Source of the DNA: Candidatus Magasanikiibacteriota bacterium
GTDB taxonomy: Bacteria > Patescibacteria > ABY1 > Magasanikbacterales > 2-02-FULL-50-9b
Length of the DNA: 64,000 nucleotides
NCBI GenBank assembly: GCA_903893485.1
Contig: CAITMK010000012.1
Coordinates: 62,001-126,000 of the forward strand
Direction: 5' to 3'
Shown here piece after piece: positions 48,531 through 60,500 of the stretch. How positions within the stretch are numbered: position 1 is the stretch's first letter; every line of letters begins with the position of its first letter. The position numbers and the translations under genes are program-made. The notes under the pieces are model-generated. The model ran no database searches. It worked only from the letters and a program-made list of their open reading frames with translations, and was not told where the DNA came from.

Positions 48531-51500
48531 ATGAACCTGCTTTTCAGAAAAAAAAGCGCATACATACTACTGAGCATCATGAATGCCACCATGTTGTTGC
48601 TTTTTTTGCCGACTTCAGTTCATGCAACACCTGTATCACATCCAGGACAAATTAAAATTTCAGTTTTTGATGAACTTCGCCAGCCGGTTCAAAATGCGGA
48701 TATCGGAGTGAGTTGTGGAAATAGTTCACCTGTTGATACGGGTATTCCCACAGATTATTCAGGAACCGAATATATCGATCCGGCCACGTTGTTGGGCGCG
48801 AGTTGCGTAAGCGGCGATCCGATTATTATTCAGGTTGCAAGCAGCACCTTGGTAACTCAAACATATCCGGTTATCAATGCCGCATCCAATTATTATTCTG
48901 ATATTGATCCGGATAGCGCCCTGACATATCATGACGGTTCAAATAACGTATATTCATTCGGTGTTGAAACAACTGGTCAATACGATGCATCGTTTTGGAA
49001 CATGTCGGATGATCCGCTTGGTCTGAGTTTTCCAACGGGTACACCAGACGCAGTGGTCCCAAACTATTCTGGCACGCCACTTTTAAATTTTGATTGGAGC
49101 GGTTCTAGTCCAACAGGGGGCATTAGCGGCTATGATTGGGATGCTGAATTTACGAAAACAGTTACGACAGGAGAGGGCATGTACGAATTTGATGCGGGTG
49201 TAGATGATGGAATACGCGTATACATAGATGATACACCTCTGACTCCCGACGGCTGGACAACGCAGGGCATTGGCACACTGTATTCATGGAAGACTCACCT
49301 TACTGCAGGATCGCACACGATTAAAGTTGATTATTTTCAAGGTGGCGGAGGCTCTGCGCTCAAGACTGCATTTTATCCAATTTTTCCCGCAAGTCCTGTC
49401 TTAAGTGTTGTAAAACCAATTATTTCTCCGCTCGATGACGCATTTTCGTCGCCAATAATAACCATTAATGCATCGGTCGCTGGAAATATTACCTCAAGTG
49501 GAAGCTGTAGTTATTCAGGAAGTGTGAATAGCGGCAATACGGACATTCCACTTTCACTTTCTCCGCTTGATGGCGACCATAGCGATTGCACGCTCACACT
49601 TACTGATCCAAGTACAGATTTATCAAATACAATTAGCGTGCCAAGCTTTACCGCGGCTTCGGGCTATCAGACACACTACATTTCAAGCTGTCAGGATCTT
49701 GAAAATGTTGGTAATAATCCAAATACATATCTCGATCAAATCACCTTAACAAATTCAATTGATTGTACCGGAATCGATTTTGCACCGCTTTCATTTGGAG
49801 GCAACGCATTTCAAGGTTTTTTTGATGGGGGGTATAACACAATTTCAAATCTTTCAATTAATCAGCCGGGGATTGACGGTGTCGGTCTTTTTTCTGCGAC
49901 CAACGCCGCCCTCATGGGAAACGTGACGATTACAGGGTCGGGCGTGGCGGGTCGCAACGAGGTGGGTGCGTTTGTTGGTTATGCGCGTAACACAAATTTT
50001 GTGAGCGTTTCAAGTACGATGGCGGTATCCAATGGTACCGGATCCGGTAGTTGGGGTGTTGGTGGTTTGGTCGGATACTTAAATTATGATGATGGTTTGA
50101 ATCATAACCTGAATCATTTGTATGTTAGCGGTACGGTTACCTCCACTGCCAGCACAATCGGTGGTATTGCTGGTGAAATGGATGTCACTTATGCTGGCAC
50201 AAATGTTTTGGTTCAATCAGTTACTTCAACAGCAGTTATCGGATCGGCGGATTTTCCGTCATCAGAAAGCGGTGGACTTTTTGGAGATGTTTGGTCAATT
50301 AATACTTCAGACGCCGCATCAACTACTTTGACAATTGATCACGCGTACGCAAGTGGTGATGTTTTTGGTGGAGGCGGTGGTTGGAGTAATACAGGCGGTC
50401 TTGTTGGATTATTCGAATCAGTTACGAATGGCGGCCCACTCGCAATTTCAGTTACTTCATCAACTGCTGCGGGAAATGTTACAAGCAATAATGGATATGC
50501 TGGTGGATTTATCGGGGATAACGTTATTTATTATGCAGACCATGATTTTCAACAGACATTTGATGGCGACTTAGCAACAGGTTCTGTAGTAGGGGATGCG
50601 TTTAGTCGGTATGTCGGTGGTTTTCTTGGGTTTGTAAACATGAATAATGATGCTGGCGTTCACCAGGAACTACTCATAAAAAATAGTGTAGCATCTGGCA
50701 GTACAGTTCAAGGCTACTTATATGTTGGTGGTTTTGTTGGTGGTGATGATGGCGATTCCGGGCAAGTGAGACTTAATTACGATTACTCGAGCGGTGGTTT
50801 GATTTTCCAAAATGACTATTCTTCTGCAAACGTGACTCATGCGGTGGACAGCAGTAATAATTATTTTGGTGGATTTGCAGGTATTTTAAATGGCAACGCA
50901 TCCGATAGTATTCAGTACCCAGCTGCGATTGCTGTCGATCAGTGTGCCGCGGTTGGTTCTGTTACCGCAGAAAATAGTGCTGCAGTTGGTGGTTTTGTTG
51001 GCGAAATTGATGGTAATGTTGCGATAACAAATTCGTATAGTACGGGCGATACGGTAGGGGCTGTTTACACGGGTGGTTTTGTCGGTGTATTAGGCGCCGT
51101 GAATCCAGGTTCATTGGTACCAGATGGCATTGCAGCTTCATATAGTACAGGCGCAGTAACTTCTACAAGCGATTATGCTGGCGGTTTTGCCGGCTATCTT
51201 ATTACTAGCGAAATGATTGGTGATTATGCTGTCAGTCATGTAAGCACGCCAGGTGATAATCACGGTGGTTTGATGGGTGGAATTAGTGGTGGAATACCTC
51301 CAGCATATGATGTGTATGACCAAGCACGCACGGGTCAAATTGAGCTTATGGCTGGTGCGGGTGTTGACGCGCCAATGTTTGGCCTTATGGCAGTAAACGG
51401 CGATGGTACTGGGAGTAATCCAGTTCCTGATGACGCCTATTTTTTCAATTCAACCTCAACAGAACCTTACGATTTTCATGATTATTTTCCAGCGGATTAC

Positions 51501-54500
51501 TGGAATTTTGATACAGTATGGAATGTTCATCGGAATACCTATCCAACGCTAAAAAATTTGCCATACGCCCTTATTCAGGGAAATGGTAGTGAACAAAGTC
51601 CATATCAGATTCGCAGTTGCGAAGATCTACAAACAATGAGTAATCAGGACCCGTCTTCCTATTTTCAGCTACAAAACGATATTGATTGTACGGGTATTGA
51701 TTTTCAACCAAATGATTTTGGTGATGCAAGTTTTACGGGCTCCTTGGACGGCCAGGGATATTCAATTATTAATTTAAATGTAAATCAAAGTTATTCTGAC
51801 GCCGGCTTATTTCGCTTCGTAGCGGACGCGACAATTCATGATATTGTTTTTGATGGCGGTAGTATTCAGTCATACAATAATGCGGGTGTTATTGCAGGTT
51901 CAGCGCTCGATACAAACATATTTAATGTTACGTCTACCGCAAGTGTTATTTCGAACGATGACGGCAGCTATTTTGGTGGATTGGTGGGTACGGCCACATT
52001 TAGTAACGGTCTTGCGAATAATTGGTCAGGGCTAACGGTGAGTAGTACACTTGGGGCAGGCGCAATCGCCGGTGGCCTCGCGGGTTATCTCGAAGTGCTT
52101 GATGCGGGGACCACATTTGCTGTTAACTCATCAACATTCTCGGGAAATATAAATTATTCGATTGATAATTTATATGATGCAGGTGGGCTTATTGGGCTTA
52201 CCTATGTACATAATGCAGAGGGTGGTGCAACAACAACGTTGCGAATCGCCAACTCAAGTGCTTCCTCAACAATTAATACGGGTAATGGAGGCGCCGCTGG
52301 TGAAATTATTGGTGAGATCTGGATGAATATTGATGGCGAAAACCAGATTGGTCCGGTGGATGTGCAAATGACTTCATCGACTGCTAGTGGCCAGGTAAGT
52401 GGCCAGTATACTGTCGGTGGATTTATCGGTGGTGCGGAAGCTGAGGGAAATGCAGATGCGATACTGAACATAAGCCATAACACGGCAAATGTTGCCGTAA
52501 ATTCGAATGGCAGCAGCGCTGGCGGCTTTGTTGGGTTCACTCTCATGCAGAGCAGTTATCCACATAATATACAGCTAAATTTTACGGATGATGTCGCAGA
52601 GGGTGATGTAGTAGGGAATTTTCAAGTCGGCGGATTTTTAGGTAGCGCAATTGGCATGGGTCCGGCTATTGATTTATTTGACCCAAACGCAACTGGGGGG
52701 CTGACGATTTCTCGTTCGTATGCATCTGGCAATGTTTCTGGAACATCCGATGAGGTTGGTGGTTTTGCCGGGGGCCTTGCTGGATACTCAGTTAATCCAA
52801 GCGTGCTTCAAACTATCACCATCGATCAATGTTATGCACGCGGCAGCGTTTTGGGAGGCGGAGTAAATACCGGTGGTTTTGTTGGTGTGCAATATGGTGC
52901 AACGGGAATTTCTAATGCAGCAGCACTTGGCAATGTGTCTGGAAATCTTAACTATACGGGCGGTTTTGTGGGTGATATTGGCGGAGCTGACACAAGCATT
53001 CGTAATTCATATGCCATTGGATCTGTCTTCGGGGCGCCCGGCGGTGCAGTAGGTGGATTCGCTGGTCTTCTTGAGTCTCTTGGTTCAATCTCGAACAGTT
53101 TTAGTGTTGGTGCGGTTACCGCGGATGCCGGAGGTGGTTTTATTGGTTCAGATACTGCAGATGAGAGCGCGCTTAGTAATGATTACTTCGATATCTATAA
53201 TTCGCTTGAATCATCGTGTTTACCAAGTGGAGGCGGTGCTACAGAATGTACCGGTGTTGATAATGGGGGTAGTGATCAAAGTTATTTTTACCTCAACAGT
53301 AATGCGCCATTCTTGAATGGTTCACCAGTTTGGGATTTTACATCAATTTGGGAAAAGCATGTTGCAGCATATCCAACACTTCGCGCAGTACCATTTGGGT
53401 TAATTGGTAACAGTGGTTTAATATCAGGCAGTGCAAACAATCCAACGATAATTTCATCATGTACGGATTTGCAGAATGTGAGCACGGGCAATTATGCGGG
53501 CACCTATGAGCTTGGTGCTGACATCGATTGCACGGGTGTTGATTTCCAACCAATTCAATTTGGACCTTTTGGATTTCAAGGGGTATTTAACGGGCAAGGA
53601 CATTCAATTAGTAATCTTACCATTAATCAGGACGGCCAAAATGTCGGGCTATTTTCATTCTTGGATGGTGGTATTATTGAAAATGTCTCAATACTTTCAG
53701 GCTCGGTAACGGGTACCTCATATGTCGGTGGCCTTGTTGGTATTGCCTATGATTCAATAATACAAAATGTAACGAGTACTATTCCTGTGAGTGGGGCTGG
53801 ATATGCTGAATCTATTGGCGGTATTGTGGGGGCAACTTATTTTGACGATGGTCAATCATATGATTGGTCACATTTGATTGCAAGTAGTACTGTTGCTGGC
53901 TACAACGTAACTGGTGGCTTGGCCGGTACTATTGATATAAATTATCCGGGAACCGCATTTCATTTGGATACGGCAACGAGTACAAGCGTTTTAACTTCAA
54001 CGGTAGACGAGATAAATCAATCAGGTGGCATGATCGGCATACTTTCAGCGGACAATATTTTTGGCGCAACAAGTACTGTGCAGATTACAAATTCATATTC
54101 ATTAATCACGGTATCGTCAACCTATGGTTTTTTGGTTGGTGGATTTGTCGGTGATGTGCGTGCAAATGAATCAGGTCCGTATGGTGAAGGGCCTACGGAA
54201 ATTACGATATCATCATCAACGGCGCAAGGAATTATGAATAGTGCGAGCTACTCATATGGTTGGGGTGGTTTTGTGGGTGCTGCGGAAACAGGAGGCAGCT
54301 CAGACAGTTCAATTACTTTAAGCCACGACAGCGCTACAACAAACGTGAATGGGGTATATAGTGTCGGCGGTTTTGCGGGCGTTGGCTGGGTACTTAACTG
54401 GAATGGTCCGTATCACATGGAAGTAAACATGACCGATGATTACGCGACAGGCGCAGTATCTGGTATTGATTTTGTTGGTGGATTTTTCGGAAGCACAGAA

Positions 54501-57500
54501 GGTGAGGGTTCATTCGCCTATTTATCAAACGAACTGGCAACCGGTGGACTCAGCATTGCCCGAAGCTATTCTTCAGGCCCGGTCACGGGAACGGGAAATG
54601 AAGTCGGTGGTTTTGCAGGTTATGTTGATTGCTATTCGGGCAATAACGCCATATTGCATGTATGTAGATTCATTCAGGATTTTTCAACGAGCCCCGTTGT
54701 GGGCACGGGTTACGACATTGGCGGCTTTGTCGGTAACCTGGCTGGTTTTTCAAGCGTCGAAGATAGTTATGAAACTGGCGATGTTTCAGAGCTTAGTGGT
54801 AAGCATGTCGGTGGTTTTGTTGGACAGATGGGAATAAATTCGGGAAACAATAGTATTACCAGGTCCTATTCAACAGGTTCTGTCACCGGCTCGGCCGACA
54901 TAAACGGTGGTTTTGTGGGTCAAATTGCACAAGACGGTGCGGTTATTCAAAATAATTTTAGTGCGGGTGCGGTAAATTCTGGCGGCGGTTTTATCGGAGG
55001 TGCCTACAATGTTGATCTCAGTCTCGTACAAAATAACTACTTCGATGTAACACGTGCAGGCTTGTCAAATTGCGCATTAGACGGCAGCGTTGATTCTAGT
55101 AACTGTGCTGGGGTGAATGTAGACGGTGCTGATTCAAATTATTTTTTCAATAATACAAGTAACGCGCCTTTCAGTGGCGCTGGTTCAAACTGGGATTTTT
55201 CTGGAACGTGGCAAGCGCAGACATTTACATACCCACTTTTAAAAACCATTCCTCTTGCAGCTCAGGAGGCTGGTGCCATGATAGGTTCCGGTACACAGGA
55301 TGATCCATATTTAGTTTCCAATTGCGCGCAACTTCAAAATATTGAGAATGATGTGTTCAGTGCATATAAGCTTGTGAACGACATTGATTGTTCGGCAACA
55401 GCTGAATGGAATAATGGACTTGGATTTTTTCCAATCGGTGATTTATCTTATGGCCCACCATTTTTAGGATTTTTTGATGGGAATCATCATACAATCACCA
55501 ATCTTCATATTAATTCATCAAACGGAACTGATGTTGGCTTATTCTCATTTGCAACCGCATCCGTAATTCAAAATGTAACGCTTGATGGAGGTTCTGTTTC
55601 ATCTGGATTTAGTGGCAGCTCATATAGCTTACCACCTGGAATTGCAGGGCTTGTTGGTTTTGTAAGTAATGCAGTTGTTCGCGGCGCAAGCGTTAAGAAC
55701 ATGTCAATCAACGCTGCGCTACCTGCCGGTGGTGTTGTTGGTAATCTTAGTTCATCTGGTCCAGCCTTTGATAACATGTATTATCAAAATGAACTTTCGT
55801 TTTCAGATTCCATAAATAACACAATTAGTTCGTCAGGATTTAATCTGGCGGGTGGATTGGTTGGAAGTGCATCGAGTGTTGGTATTGATAACTCGTTTGC
55901 ATCGAGCACGGTGAATGGAGATTTTGCTGCTGGTGGCTTGGTGGGTATGGCGAATAATATTTACGTCAGAAATTCGTATGCAACAGGGAACATCACCTCA
56001 ACTCAATCAACTAATGATGTGTACACTGAGCCTGGCCTTGGCGGAATCATCGGCAGCGCCGCCTGGACGGTTGTTGCCTCAAGTTTTTCAACCGCACAGC
56101 TTATCAATAATGGGTCAACTCCACCTGGAGGTATTATTGGAAGTATTTATGCACCATATGAGGTAGCAGATAGTTTTTATGATATTTCAGCCGCCAATGT
56201 ATCTACTTGTACAGGCAATTATGATGGTGGAGCTCTAAATTGCGTTGGCGTAAATGCTGACGGCATGGATCCAGATCATTTTAAAAACACAGTGGAAGTT
56301 TCACCACTTAATATGGTTGGCGGATCAAATCCGTTTGCTGATTCTGTGCCGCAGTGGGATTTTACAAAAGTCTGGGCAGTTTCAAGTACCTATCCCCAAC
56401 TTCTTTCATTCGTTGCTCCGCCAATGATGCCAGAGAATTTTGGAATCAGCGGCGATTACAACACCACGACAACTATTTCCTGGAGTGCCCCATCATCAAC
56501 TAGCGAAGGTACAATCACAGGATACTATGCAGAAGTTGGTGTTGATGGTGAAAATTGGAATCCGGTTACCGCAAGCTCGACGGTTGGTGCCTCGACTTTT
56601 TCAACACAATTTCCTTCAGGAACCTTCGCGTCTGGCGTAACTTATGTGGTGCATGTGTATGCAATGCAGGATGGTCCAGAAAATACGCCAATATATAGTT
56701 TGCCACTCGTTGGACATTTGGTAACGTCAAGCGGTGTGCCGCCAGTCGTGTCAATCGATTCTATCGAAAATCAATCGACCTTCAGTTATCGTCCAGACCG
56801 ATTGACCGTAATTTCTGATTCAACGAGCACGATCAGTTTTTCTGGCGGATGTTCAAGTGTGGAAAATGCAATCAACGCGGGAACATCGGTCGTTACACTT
56901 CATCCAATGGCCGCCGGGACCTACGATTGTAGTATTTTGGTAACGAGCGACGCAACTGGACTTACGACGAGCGTAAGCATTCCGGAAATTGTTGTTGCTG
57001 ATCCACCCGTGGTGAGTATTGAGGATTGTAATGATCTGCAGCATCTCGTAGAGCTTAGGCAAACAGAATATGGTGGTGATACAAATGCGGTATTTAAATT
57101 GTCAAACAATATTGATTGTACCGGCGTTGATTTTCATCCTGTAGATTTTGAGGAGCAGGGTCTAAGTACACTCTTTGATGGTCAGGGGTATTCCATAACG
57201 AATTTAAATATTTATCAACCACAAATGCAAAATGTTGGGTTGGTTCGCTATGCGAATAATGCATTTTTTAAAGACCTGACGCTCAGTGGCGGAAACGTGG
57301 TTGGTCAAAGTAATGTTGGTGCATTGTCCGGTCTGGGTGAAAATGTAGTATTTGAAAATGTTACTTCAACTGTTTCGGTTGGCAGTTCATTAACGCAAAC
57401 GAGTGGACAATCCATTGGAGGTCTTGTTGGTAATTTGCTTGCTAATAACGGTTATAGTACCCTTACCAATGTAAATGTGTCAGGTGGCGTTTTTGGCGGG

Positions 57501-60500
57501 CTCGATATTGGTGGCTTGGTCGGCAATGCGCTCATATACGATCAGAGCGGTCCATATCAGAGTGGTATAACTATTAATAACAGTGAAATGAGTGGTGCGG
57601 TTCAGTCGGACTATGCGTGTGCAGGCGGCATGGTTGGTTGGGCATCGAACTTATCTGGTGGCGAATCGGGTATGTTGACGATACAAAATAGTCACTCCGT
57701 TGGGAACGTCTCCGCATATTATCCCGCTGGAGGACTTGTCGGCTGCGGCTCATCCATGAAGATCTCTGATTCTTATGCAACAGGAAACATTTCCGGCTTT
57801 TGGGAAATTGGCGGCCTTGTGGGTGAATTAGACAATAGTGGATATATCCAAAGAAGTTTTGCTACGGGTAATGTAACCATGCCAACACATACTTATTATG
57901 ATAACTCAAACGGTGATTTTGGCGGATTGGTTGGTTATATGGATGCGTATGCATATGCAATGGGTGGATCGCCAGCACCTGCTATAAGTAGTTCGTACGC
58001 AACAGGCAGTGTGGGTCTTACAGGGTCTAATTATGTAGGCGGATTAGTTGGTGCAATTTATTCCGGCGGCAATATACATAATTCATTTGCAACGGGTAAT
58101 GTAACGGGTGAATTTGTTGTAGGAGGTTTGGTTGGCGAATATCAGAACAGTGGTTCAGGAGCGACATCTACGATACAGAATTCGTATGCGGCACCTAGTA
58201 GTGTCTCTGGAGTAAGTAGATCTGGTGATAATGCACAATCAATTGGTGGCTTAGTAGGCCGCATGGATGCAGGGAATATCCAAAACTCGTTTGCAGCTGA
58301 TTTGGTACAAAGTGATGGAACAGCGCCCGGTGGTTTAGTTGGATATCTTACCGCTGACCGAGGCATATCAGGATCAAACAACCTTTTTGACGCGAACCGA
58401 GCTGATCTGACAAATTGTGTTGGGCAGGGCAGTAATGATGTTGGTTGTGATTATGTAAATTTAGGCGGCGATAATTCTAATTATTTTTACAGCCTTGCCA
58501 ACGCGCCAATGAGTTCTTGGAGCCATGATATTTGGACGAGCGATAGTTACCCAACACTTCTTGGACTTCCGTCAGTGTTGAGTGAATCTGTTGATCAAAC
58601 TCCACCAGGGCCTGTAACAAATGTAAGCGCATCAGTCGTAAACGACACAATTCTCCAGCTTTTGTGGAATCCACCAACCGACGGCGATTATTCTTCTACC
58701 ATTATTCGTGATTATTGGTATTCATTTGGCGATGAAAATCCATACGGAACACCATTTTCAGTGTATGATGGCGATTTGATGACTATGATGAGTACAAGCA
58801 CCTCCTTTATGAAAGGTGATATTCCAGACGGAGTATATGGACTCGGTATATTTGCTGTGGATACTCATGGAAATGCTTCGCTTGCGGCAACTTCGACATA
58901 CACGCTGTGGCGATATCCAATATTTACAAGTCGATACTCGACAAATTTTCAGCAATCGTCGGTGTCTGTCGGTGTACGCGTAACCACTCCAGATGGCTCA
59001 CCAATTACTTCAGTCAAAGTAAAATATAGTCAGGATTGGCGTTATGATCATGAAATGGTGAATGATCATCCAGATGGTAGTGGTGATTATCCATTTACGA
59101 TTGGGGGATTGCTTTGCAACACGTATTATCATACCGAATGGGAAGTGACCAATAAGAACGGAACAGCAACAAGTGGAAACCAGGATATTTTAACTGCCGC
59201 ATGCGGTGCAATTTCAGTCTCTTCCGTTTCTGCAACTCCGTCAACCTCAACGGCTGAAATCACTTGGACTTCTGATAGAGTTGGTACATCGCAAGTGGCA
59301 TATTCACCAGATACCGCACACGTACTGTATTCAAATACGGTTGAGACAGATGAAGATACACGTGTCTCGTCGCACACCGTGGTGTTAACTAATTTGAAGA
59401 GTTGTACAACCTATCACTATCAGGTTATTTCGATCGACGAAGATAGCAATACAAGCACGTCAGATTATCAAAGTTTTGATACGACCGGATGTATAGGTGG
59501 TACCGCACCTTCGTCTGCCACAAGCGCGCTGGTGAGTACGACTGATGTGAGCACCTCGAGTTTAACAGATAGCGATAATACATTTACCGTTACTGCACCT
59601 GCAAATTTTACTGCCGCAACGTCATCGGTAGTAATTCAAATTAAGGCATTAAGTAGTACCTCTGTGCTCGGAACCATCGGTACTCCAGCGAGTGATTTGA
59701 AAAGTGGTGCGGTTGTTGATTTTGATGTGAAGGCATTGATTGATTCAAACACCACGCTCGACTCGTTTGATTTGCCCGTAACCATTACATACAATTATTC
59801 TGCAAACGACATTTCCGGTCTTAATGAGTCATCACTTTGGATGTACCATTATCACAATGATACATGGATGCCGCTTGATAATTGTTCACTCGATACTCAT
59901 GCGAAGACAATCACTTGTACGGCACCAAGTTTTTCTATCTTCGCGGTGTTTGGAAAAAATCCACCAGCGCCTGCGCCACCTCAAAATAATGGCGGCGGCG
60001 GGGGAGGTAGTGGCGGTGTGTCACCGTATGTTGGTTGTATGGATAAAACGGCGCTAAATTATAATCCAGCTGCGATTGTCTCAAGAGATTGCATGTATGC
60101 ACCAAAGCCTGTTGTTGTAGTTACGCCGCCAGCACCTGTCATCAATCCAAATGCATTATCGTGCACAATACCACTTTATTTGAAGAGCGCGGTTCGGTAC
60201 GGTGCAAAAAATAATCCAGATGATGTGAAGATGTTGCAGAAATTCTTAAATACTGACGAAGGATATAATCTGCCAATATCAGGTGTGTATGACAAAGCTT
60301 TGTATAAAGCAGTCGTGGCATGGCAAGAAAAATATGCTGCTGACGTGTTAACGCCATGGGGAATTAAAAAAGGCACCGGCTATATTTATACGCAGAGTTT
60401 GAAGAAGATTAAGCAATTGCACGAAGCAAAATGTCCAATTACCGCTCCCGCTGCGCCATCGATTTCTGCTGCAGTGCCTGTAAAATCAGCGCCCCCACTT

